A stretch of DNA of 9,426 nucleotides from Sulfurovum sp. (lineage in GTDB: Bacteria; Campylobacterota; Campylobacteria; Campylobacterales; Sulfurovaceae): NCBI GenBank assembly GCA_026983895.1, contig JALSTF010000189.1, positions 1 to 9,426 of the forward strand, written 5' to 3'. Both the position numbers and the translations under genes were made by a program. Within the stretch, counting starts at the first letter, position 1; the number at the start of each line of letters is the position of its first letter. A model generated the notes under the pieces. The model saw only the letters and a list, made by a program, of their open reading frames with translations. It had not been told where the DNA came from and ran no database searches. Shown here piece after piece: positions 1 to 5,615 of the stretch.

Positions 1-510
1 CCGGCATCGATTGTCAAAGAAGAACCTGTGGTTGAAGAACTACTGCCTGAACCTGCCAAACCAAAGGCCGTACCGCTTCCTGTTGTCAAAAAGACACCGC
101 CAAAGAAAAAAGTCAAACATAAAAAAAAGAAGGCCAAAAAGAAAAAAGTCAAAAAGAAAAAAAGCAAGACCCGTTCTGCTGTGGCAACAAGCCGAGGGGT
201 AAAGCATCGGGGAAGCGGCCATGTCAATGTGGCAGAAAAGAACCATTTTCTGGCGATGGTCAGACAGCGTATCAACCGGAACAAAAGCTATCCGCGTATC
301 GCCAGAAGGCGCGGGATGCAGGGGGCTGTCAAAGTACATTTCACTATTCTCCGCAATGGAAATGTCGGCAGTATCCGGGTCAGCGGCCCCAAAGTTTTTC
401 ATGCTTCTGCAAAAAGTGCTGTCAGAAAAGCGTTTCCCATCAGTACGAAACATGCACCAATGTCTCTCCCTGCTACGGTCAATTTGACGCTTCGTTACCA
501 GCTGCGGTAA
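1..510 (+). CDS. TonB-like energy transducer, C-terminal part (5' end outside window)
   Basis: The reading frame is open from base 1, so the start lies upstream; 169 codons are visible. TonB spans the periplasm and transmits proton-motive energy from ExbB/ExbD to outer-membrane receptors. Visible here are a Glu/Pro-containing stretch (window residues 7-34), then an extreme lysine-rich linker (residues about 30-57), and a C-terminal domain (residues about 80-169) with the typical core: a SYPRIA motif at 96-101, a G-x-x-G-x-V-x-V-x-F-type strand (residues 105-114), the NGNV turn and a final beta strand. The Pro/Lys linker followed by this domain is the normal TonB layout. The stop is 72 nt before a TonB-dependent receptor gene, so a dedicated transducer for that receptor is likely (inference). 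ExbB/ExbD would be expected upstream. I give no symbol because several TonB paralogues are common in such genomes. Confidence 0.88.
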   Translation, partial: PASIVKEEPVVEELLPEPAKPKAVPLPVVKKTPPKKKVKHKKKKAKKKKVKKKKSKTRSAVATSRGVKHRGSGHVNVAEKNHFLAMVRQRINRNKSYPRIARRRGMQGAVKVHFTILRNGNVGSIRVSGPKVFHASAKSAVRKAFPISTKHAPMSLPATVNLTLRYQLR

Positions 511-518
511 CGACTGAT

Positions 519-541
519 ACACTTAACAGATAATTAACACT
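519..541. promoter_or_regulatory. 11-bp-spaced direct repeat upstream of the receptor gene
   Basis: TTAACA occurs at 523-528 and again at 534-539, exactly one helical turn apart. On the complementary strand it reads AGTGTTAA-N5-TGTTAA, which matches a repeat upstream of nosZ at 2687-2705. Direct half-sites spaced 11 bp are typical of OmpR/PhoB-family response regulators, but the protein that would bind is unknown. I see no convincing -35/-10 pair between 511 and 582; CATACT at 549-554 is a weak -10 candidate. Confidence 0.4.
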
Positions 542-555
542 GTCATGTCATACTT

Positions 556-575
556 CTCCAAAACAATTTTGGAGG
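556..575 (+). promoter_or_regulatory. Perfect hairpin that covers the receptor gene's ribosome binding site
   Basis: CTCCAAAA at 556-563 is the exact reverse complement of TTTTGGAG at 567-574, with a CAA loop. The GGAGG at 571-575, 7 nt before the ATG at 583, is the Shine-Dalgarno sequence, and four of its five bases lie in the stem. If the transcript begins upstream, the ribosome site would be masked. It could equally be a DNA operator. No T-run follows, so it is not a standard terminator. Confidence 0.55.
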
Positions 576-582
576 CGTTACA

Positions 583-2592
583 ATGAAGAAGGGAATCTAT
601 CTCTCACTGGTATGTGCCGCGTCGCTGTATGCGGCAGAAGCCCAACTGGGGACCATCGATGTGGAAGCAAAGGTCGATACTGAAAGGATCCAGGATGTCA
701 GCGGGGAAGATATCAAATCAGCGGATGTGGCAGAGGCATTGATGAAGCAGTCTCCCAGTGTTACTCTTGTACGAAGGAGCGGCATCGCCAATGATATTAT
801 TGTCAGAGGGCAGAAAAAAGACAATATCAATGTCACAATAGACGGTGCCAAGATATACGGTGCCTGCCCTAACAGAATGGACCCTCCGGTCTCGCATGTG
901 TTGGCAAACAATATCGACTATATTACGATTGATGAAGGGCCCTATGATGTAGAGAGTTTCGGTGCATTGAGTGCTGACGTGAAAATAAAGACAAGGAAAC
1001 CGACACAAGAGGTGAAAGGTGACCTTAACCTTAATTTCGGCAGCTGGAATTATAAAAAGATTTCGGCAATGGCCAGCGGCGGTACGGAGAATGTACGATT
1101 CCTTCTAAGTGCATCGGCCGAGAATGGCGGACAGTATAAAGATGGGAACGGTGATGATTTTTCCCAGCAGGTCAACCGGTACATTTCAGACAACCTCAAT
1201 GGAAATCCCGTGCATGACAAAGTATTGAGATCACAGGCCTATCAGCCTCAATACAGTGATATGGATGCTTTTACCAAAAAGACCGTCATGGCAAAACTCT
1301 TTTGGGACATTACAGATAACCAGCAGTTGCAGCTGGGCTATACGGGAAACCGAAGCGATGATGTACTTTATCCCAGTACACCGATGGATGCACTCTATGA
1401 CGATTCCAACATCTATAATGCAAAATATTCGATCAAAAACCTTGGGACATACTCCAAAGTACTGGATATTCAGGTATACAAATCGGATGTGGACCATCCT
1501 ATGTCGAACCAGTATAGAATGTCGGGGAAAAAGATGCCGATGAAAAACTGGCTGACGACCGATACCCGGGGAGCGACGATAAAGAACAGTTTCGACCTTG
1601 AAAATCATGAAGTGACCATGGGGCTGGATTATTCCCTGCGAAACTGGGATGGTGACTATTATGGGAAAAATGATGTGTATAAGGGGGTGAGTATCCCTGA
1701 TGCCGATACCAAAAATATCGCCTTCTTCGCAAAAGACAAGATCCGTTTTGAAAAACTCGATGCGGAATTCGGTCTTCGTTATGATGACACCTCCGTGTCT
1801 CCTGATAGTGCCTTGCCAAAGAATGATTATAATGCCCTCAATGGCTATGCCCTGCTTACGTATCACAGTGATGAAAATACAAAAATATATGGTGGGGTGG
1901 GGCGCTCTTCCAGAGTACCGGATGCCCGTGAACTCTATTTTCAGAAAAAAGGCAAGCTGATAGGGACACCGGATCTTGATCAGGTGACCAATACAGAGAT
2001 CGACCTGGGAGCAGAAAAACAGTTTGAAGATATAACGATCAAAGGAAAACTTTTCTATAGCTGGCTGGGGGACTTTATTTTTTACAATGCCGACACATTG
2101 ATACGCAGGTTTGAAAATGTCGATGCAACACTCTATGGCTTTGAATTGAGCGGAACCTATATTGTTACGGAATCACTTTATGTGGATACGGCACTCTCTT
2201 ATCAGAAAGGCGAGAAAGACCATCCTTTGAGGGGGCAGGTGGGTACCGATATGCCGGAGATCCCTCCGTTCAAAGTGACAGCGGCCCTGAATTATGACTA
2301 TGATGAAACACTGAATATGCGTGCAGAACTCGTAGCAGCCAGCAGATGGAAAGAGGTGGATTATGAAAATGGTGAACAGGAACTTCCCGGTTATGGCATA
2401 GTCAATCTCAAGGCTACCAAGACATTTGCCAACCATTTCGAGATCACTGTAGGCATCGACAACCTGTTTGACAAGACCTATGCCGTGACCAATACCTATC
2501 AGGACCTGACCCTGGTCTCCGGCGGAGGTTTTGCTATGCTCATGAATGAACCCGGACGATATGTGTATACAAATCTTAGATATAAATTCTAA
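583..2592 (+). CDS. TonB-dependent outer-membrane copper receptor, OprC/NosA family
   Basis: This 669-residue protein is an outer-membrane beta-barrel with an N-terminal plug, expected to import copper using TonB energy. It starts with a Sec signal peptide (residues 1 to about 20, cleavage near AAEA-Q), then a TonB-box-like GTIDVEA. The plug follows (about 40-140: VAEALMKQSPSV, the IIVRGQ strand, and NVTIDGAKIYGACPNRMDPP), and then a long barrel ending in an aromatic residue (NLRYKF). In the plug, C95 and M99 form CxxxM, and H305 and M307 form HxM in a putative extracellular loop; these are the two halves of the copper site described for Pseudomonas OprC. More methionines follow at 313, 318 and 320. 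Length fits the family. The start is set by GGAGG 7 nt upstream. NosA of Pseudomonas stutzeri, a relative, was linked to copper supply for N2O reductase, and nosZ is the next gene here. The copper assignment rests on motifs and context, not on a search. Confidence 0.88.
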   Translation: MKKGIYLSLVCAASLYAAEAQLGTIDVEAKVDTERIQDVSGEDIKSADVAEALMKQSPSVTLVRRSGIANDIIVRGQKKDNINVTIDGAKIYGACPNRMDPPVSHVLANNIDYITIDEGPYDVESFGALSADVKIKTRKPTQEVKGDLNLNFGSWNYKKISAMASGGTENVRFLLSASAENGGQYKDGNGDDFSQQVNRYISDNLNGNPVHDKVLRSQAYQPQYSDMDAFTKKTVMAKLFWDITDNQQLQLGYTGNRSDDVLYPSTPMDALYDDSNIYNAKYSIKNLGTYSKVLDIQVYKSDVDHPMSNQYRMSGKKMPMKNWLTTDTRGATIKNSFDLENHEVTMGLDYSLRNWDGDYYGKNDVYKGVSIPDADTKNIAFFAKDKIRFEKLDAEFGLRYDDTSVSPDSALPKNDYNALNGYALLTYHSDENTKIYGGVGRSSRVPDARELYFQKKGKLIGTPDLDQVTNTEIDLGAEKQFEDITIKGKLFYSWLGDFIFYNADTLIRRFENVDATLYGFELSGTYIVTESLYVDTALSYQKGEKDHPLRGQVGTDMPEIPPFKVTAALNYDYDETLNMRAELVAASRWKEVDYENGEQELPGYGIVNLKATKTFANHFEITVGIDNLFDKTYAVTNTYQDLTLVSGGGFAMLMNEPGRYVYTNLRYKF

Positions 2593-2613
2593 AGATGCTC
2601 TAAAGTTTAAAAA

Positions 2614-2631
2614 TCGCCGTTTTTGCGGCGA
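2614..2631. terminator. GC-rich hairpin after the receptor gene, T-tract on the reverse strand
   Basis: TCGCCG at 2614-2619 pairs with CGGCGA at 2626-2631 around the loop TTTTTG. On the + strand the sequence that follows (AGCCATACTTT) is a poor T-tract, so termination of the receptor transcript would be weak. On the - strand the stem is followed by TTTTTAAAC, the layout of an intrinsic terminator for leftward transcription. Confidence 0.45.
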
Positions 2632-2686
2632 AGCCATACTTTCTCTCTGCTATGATGTAAAATATTTCTTCTTTCATCATTTATAA

Positions 2687-2706
2687 AGTGTTAAATTAGT
2701 GTTAAA
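2687..2706. promoter_or_regulatory. 11-bp-spaced direct repeat upstream of nosZ
   Basis: AGTGTTAAA occurs at 2687-2695 and again at 2698-2706, one helical turn apart and just upstream of the FNR-type box. The core TGTTAA-N5-TGTTAA also occurs, inverted, upstream of the receptor gene (523-539). Such spacing is typical of tandem binding by OmpR-family response regulators; the regulator here is unknown. Confidence 0.45.
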
Positions 2707-2709
2707 ACC

Positions 2710-2723
2710 TTGATGCAAATCAA
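2710..2723. promoter_or_regulatory. FNR-type operator of nosZ
   Basis: TTGATGCAAATCAA is a perfect match to the FNR-type consensus TTGAT-N4-ATCAA. Its centre (2716.5) lies about 42 bp before the start site predicted from the TATAAT at 2747-2752, which is the class II activator position. The factor is probably a Crp/Fnr-family sensor of low oxygen or nitrogen oxides, such as the Nss regulators described in Wolinella (inference). Confidence 0.8.
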
Positions 2724-2746
2724 CATAATTTATGATAAAAATAAGA

Positions 2747-2752
2747 TATAAT
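2747..2752 (+). promoter_or_regulatory. -10 element of the nosZ promoter
   Basis: TATAAT is a perfect sigma-70 -10 hexamer, with transcription expected to start near 2758-2760. The hexamer 17 nt upstream (2724-2729, CATAAT) is a poor -35, as expected for a promoter that needs an activator bound next to RNA polymerase. Confidence 0.7.
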
Positions 2753-2763
2753 CGATGCATGGG

Positions 2764-2785
2764 CAATAATACACGTGTATTATTG
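2764..2785. promoter_or_regulatory. Perfect 22-bp palindrome in the nosZ 5' leader
   Basis: The arm CAATAATACAC (2764-2774) is followed directly by its exact reverse complement at 2775-2785. It sits about 5-26 nt after the predicted start of transcription and 13 nt before the AGGAGG at 2798-2803. It could be an operator for a dimeric repressor, or a 5' hairpin that stabilises the mRNA. It does not mask the ribosome site. Confidence 0.6.
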
Positions 2786-2808
2786 ACTAAAATCTTTAGG
2801 AGGAAAAA

Positions 2809-5412
2809 ATGAGCTACAAGTTAAGCAAATTTGCATCGCTTGTTCTTGGTTCCGCATTGAGTGTTACGACACTTTTCGGTTCCGGAGCTTTGGATAAAGT
2901 GATGAAAGAAAGAGGGCTTACGCAGGCAGACCTGCTCGCAGCGGCAAAGACCTATACCCCAAGCGGCGGACGTGACAAATATATCGTCTTCAGTTCAGGC
3001 GGACAGTCGGGACAGATCATGGTCTACGGCGTACCGTCTATGAGAATTCTCAAATATATCGGTGTATTTACGCCGGAACCTTGGCAGGGATGGGGGTATG
3101 ACGATGATACCAAAAAAGTCCTGGCCGAAGGTAATATCAGAGGAAAGAAGATTACGTGGGGTGATACACACCACCCGGCACTGTCTGAAAAAGATGGTAA
3201 ATATGACGGTAAATGGCTGGTCATCAACGATAAAGCCAACCCAAGACTGGCGGTCATTGACCTGAAAGACTTCGTGACCAAGCAGATAGTCGTGAACCCT
3301 GTGTTCAAATCAGACCATGGCGGGGCGTTCTTTACACCGAATTCAGAGTATATCCTCGAAGCGTGCCAGTACGGCGCACCGCTTGACAACAACTACCACC
3401 CGATCGAAGAGTATAAAGAAACATACCGTGGCGGTGTAACCGTTTGGAAATTCGATCCTAAAATTGGACGTATTCAGCCGGACAAATCATTTACGATTGA
3501 AATGCCTCCCTACATGCAGGATCTTTCCGATGCAGGTAAAGAAGCAAGTTACGGCTGGGGATTCACCAACTCGTTCAACTCAGAAATGTATACCGGTGGT
3601 ATAGAAAAAGGTCTCCCTCCATTTGAAGCAGGCTGTTCAAGAAATGACACTGACTTCCTGCATGTCTACAACTGGAAAAAACTGGCAGAGCTTGCCAAAG
3701 ATCCGAAAAATGTAAAAATGATCAATGGAACAAGAGTGATACCCATCGATGTAGCCGTGAAAAACGATGCGCTTTTCCTTATTCCTGAACCAAAATCCCC
3801 ACATGGTGTGGATGTATCACCAGACGGTAAATTTATCGTAGTGTGCGGAAAACTTGATACGCATGCGACCGTGTATGATTTTGCCAAGATCCAGGAAGCG
3901 ATCAAGAATAAGGCCTATGTAGGTAAAGATCCGTATGGTATCCCTATCCTTGACTTGAAGAAAACCATGCATTGCCAGGCAGAGTTGGGCCTTGGGCCAT
4001 TACATAACCAATATGGTAAGAACTGGAAAGACAAAGGCGAGATCTATACTTCCCTTTATGTTGACAGCCAGGTTGTCAAGTGGAACTACCAGACCTGTAA
4101 AGTAGAAGACAGACAGAATGTCAACTACAATATCGGGCACCTTTGCGGAATGGAAGGTAAAACGGAAGATCCTCAGGGTGATTACATTATTGCATTGAAC
4201 AAACTTGCGATCGACAGATTCAACGAGATCGGGCCGCTGCATCCGCAGAACCACCAGTTGATCGATATCCGCGGCAAGAAAATGCAGCTGCTTTACGATA
4301 TGCCGGTACCTCTGGGAGAACCACACCAGGCTGTAGCGATCAGAGCGAGCAAACTCAATACGGAAGTACGTTACAAAATGGGTACCAATGCCTTTACCGG
4401 TAAAGTACATGAAGGTAAAACACTTGCAGGCCAGGAGAAGATCGTAAGAAAAGGCAACCATGTCTATGTGTATGGAACGGTGGTCAGATCACACATCAAC
4501 CCTGAGCATGTCACGGTCAATAAAGGCGATACCGTCACTTTCTACCTGACGAACCTCGAAAGAGCGGAAGATGAAACACACGGATTTACGGTTGACCAGT
4601 ACAATGTACATACCTCTCTTGAACCGGGGAAAACAGTAGCTGTAACATTCAAAGCGGATCGTGAAGGTGTCTTCCCGTACTACTGTACAGAATTCTGTTC
4701 TGCACTGCACCTTGAAATGATGGGTTACCTGCTGGTCAAAGACCCGAACAAGAAGTATACGGCAGCGAAGAAACTCAAAATGGCAGCCATGAGTCCTGAG
4801 CAGCTCAAGAAAGAGTATGACCAGACTGTAGCCGTGAATGATGCAACAGACAAAGTTATCCAGAGTGTGGTGAAGTTCCTTAAAGAGAACCATTATGAGA
4901 AATATCCTACCATTAAAGCACTGGTAGAAGATGCCCTCGACCAGTATGGTAAGATCGCTGAGCAGAAGAAGAAAGCTGATGAAGCGGTGAAAGCCGGTAA
5001 TCTTGACAAAGCGATCCTCTTCGAGAACATGATCTGGCAGTATATGGTCAAAACGGCTGATGTTGGTATCCGGGCGAAAGACCTGCTTGTCAAGAAAGTC
5101 GCCAAGCCTATGAGTCCGGCGGCCAAGCGTGGTGAAGCTGCTTATCTTGAAGGTGGTTGTAACGGATGTCACGTTATTGGAAAAGTAAGTTCCGGGCCAG
5201 ACTTGACAGGGGTACTCCAACGACATGAAAATGCGGAAAAATGGGTAACCCAGTGGATCATGCATCCTGAAAGTATGTATGACAATGACTATATCAAGTC
5301 AATGGTCAACTACTTTAACCTCCGCATGCCTAACCAGGGTATGACAAAAGAACAAACGAAAGATATCATCGAATATCTCAAGTGGATCGACGAGAACGCG
5401 AATCTCTTCTAG
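2809..5412 (+). CDS. nosZ: Nitrous oxide reductase, clade II, with C-terminal cytochrome c domain (cNosZ)
   Basis: NosZ reduces N2O to N2 in the periplasm. The 867-residue protein has a Sec signal (residues 1 to about 25) with no twin-arginine motif, the mark of clade II. The seven-bladed propeller carries histidines that align in order with the seven CuZ ligands: H121 and H122 (DTHHPA), H170 (SDHGG), H332 (SPHG), H399 (GPLHN), H444 (NIGHLCG) and H506 (GEPHQA). The cupredoxin domain holds the CuA ligands H591, C626, C630, H634 and M637 (CTEFCSALHLEM), with E628 at the backbone-ligand position, as in COX2. A charged, helical-looking linker (about 645-765) leads to a monoheme cytochrome c domain with CNGCH at 784-788 and M840 or M845 as likely axial ligand. 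This heme domain, known from Wolinella, receives electrons directly. AGGAGG 5 nt before the ATG fixes the start. It is probably transcribed alone from its own FNR-type promoter, with a hairpin after the stop. All key ligands are present. Confidence 0.98.
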   Translation: MSYKLSKFASLVLGSALSVTTLFGSGALDKVMKERGLTQADLLAAAKTYTPSGGRDKYIVFSSGGQSGQIMVYGVPSMRILKYIGVFTPEPWQGWGYDDDTKKVLAEGNIRGKKITWGDTHHPALSEKDGKYDGKWLVINDKANPRLAVIDLKDFVTKQIVVNPVFKSDHGGAFFTPNSEYILEACQYGAPLDNNYHPIEEYKETYRGGVTVWKFDPKIGRIQPDKSFTIEMPPYMQDLSDAGKEASYGWGFTNSFNSEMYTGGIEKGLPPFEAGCSRNDTDFLHVYNWKKLAELAKDPKNVKMINGTRVIPIDVAVKNDALFLIPEPKSPHGVDVSPDGKFIVVCGKLDTHATVYDFAKIQEAIKNKAYVGKDPYGIPILDLKKTMHCQAELGLGPLHNQYGKNWKDKGEIYTSLYVDSQVVKWNYQTCKVEDRQNVNYNIGHLCGMEGKTEDPQGDYIIALNKLAIDRFNEIGPLHPQNHQLIDIRGKKMQLLYDMPVPLGEPHQAVAIRASKLNTEVRYKMGTNAFTGKVHEGKTLAGQEKIVRKGNHVYVYGTVVRSHINPEHVTVNKGDTVTFYLTNLERAEDETHGFTVDQYNVHTSLEPGKTVAVTFKADREGVFPYYCTEFCSALHLEMMGYLLVKDPNKKYTAAKKLKMAAMSPEQLKKEYDQTVAVNDATDKVIQSVVKFLKENHYEKYPTIKALVEDALDQYGKIAEQKKKADEAVKAGNLDKAILFENMIWQYMVKTADVGIRAKDLLVKKVAKPMSPAAKRGEAAYLEGGCNGCHVIGKVSSGPDLTGVLQRHENAEKWVTQWIMHPESMYDNDYIKSMVNYFNLRMPNQGMTKEQTKDIIEYLKWIDENANLF

Positions 5413-5423
5413 AATCTGCAGTA

Positions 5424-5449
5424 CATAAAGGGCGTTCCTGCCCTTTATG
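5424..5449 (+). terminator. Hairpin after nosZ, probable terminator
   Basis: CATAAAGGGC at 5424-5433 pairs perfectly with GCCCTTTATG at 5440-5449 around a GTTCCT loop, starting 12 nt after the nosZ stop. The stem has a GC core, but the bases that follow (ATATAGTATAA) are not a clean T-run. It may therefore terminate partly, or protect the nosZ mRNA 3' end, allowing some read-through into nosB. Confidence 0.6.
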
Positions 5450-5490
5450 ATATAGTATAAATCCTTCTTATTTATCGAAAATATAATCTA

Positions 5491-5508
5491 ACTTGATAGA
5501 TATCAAGT
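5491..5508. promoter_or_regulatory. FNR-type operator of the nosB operon
   Basis: TTGAT-AGAT-ATCAA at 5493-5506 is a second perfect FNR-type box, and the symmetry extends to ACTTGAT...ATCAAGT (5491-5508). Its centre (5499.5) is about 41.5 bp before the start predicted from the -10 at 5529-5534, the same class II geometry as at nosZ. One Crp/Fnr-type regulator probably controls both units. Confidence 0.78.
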
Positions 5509-5528
5509 ATCTTCATGGGAGAATGGGG

Positions 5529-5534
5529 TAAAAT
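5529..5534 (+). promoter_or_regulatory. -10 element of the nosB operon promoter
   Basis: TAAAAT matches the -10 consensus at five of six positions and lies at the right distance from the FNR-type box. The predicted start is near 5541, giving a leader of about 75 nt before the nosB ATG at 5616. The -35 region (5506-5511, AGTATC) is poor, consistent with activator dependence. Confidence 0.6.
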
Positions 5535-5561
5535 AAACCGTATAAGTCACTTGGCTATCTC

Positions 5562-5588
5562 AAAGAACTCAAATTATTTGAGTTTTTT
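5562..5588 (+). terminator. Terminator-like hairpin inside the nosB leader
   Basis: AACTCAAA (5566-5573) pairs with TTTGAGTT (5577-5584) around a TTA loop, and six T at 5583-5588 close the structure. A G-U pair and three A-U pairs could extend the stem to 5562. It lies between the predicted start of transcription (about 5541) and the nosB ribosome site, so it may act as an attenuator or stop a short leader RNA. The stem is AT-rich, so its strength is uncertain. A second CTCAAA at 5559-5564 could compete for the 3' arm. Confidence 0.5.
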
Positions 5589-5615
5589 GGTATATCTATG
5601 AAAGAAAGGATACAT

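Noticed and set aside
40..522. 160-residue open frame on the - strand over the TonB region
   Set aside because: It is antisense to a clear TonB C-terminal domain, and its Phe/Leu-rich stretch is just the complement of the lysine codons.
541..550. Tandem TGTCA repeat resembling part of a Pho box
   Set aside because: Only two 5-bp copies with no spacing like a real PhoB site, and no link to phosphate genes.
1231..1866. 211-residue open frame on the - strand inside the receptor gene
   Set aside because: Its Ile/His-rich composition is the shadow of barrel-coding codons, and no start signal or domain is seen.
2652..2680. Inverted ATGATG...CATCAT upstream of nosZ
   Set aside because: Only 6-bp arms, 17 nt apart, in AT-rich DNA; likely chance.
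4489..5265. 258-residue open frame on the - strand inside nosZ
   Set aside because: It lies wholly opposite the CuA and heme-domain coding region of nosZ, has no ribosome site I can support, and shows no recognisable motif.
5598..5615. Earlier in-frame start for nosB
   Set aside because: No Shine-Dalgarno precedes it, and it follows closely on the T-run hairpin; the ATG at 5616 has AAAGGA at good spacing.
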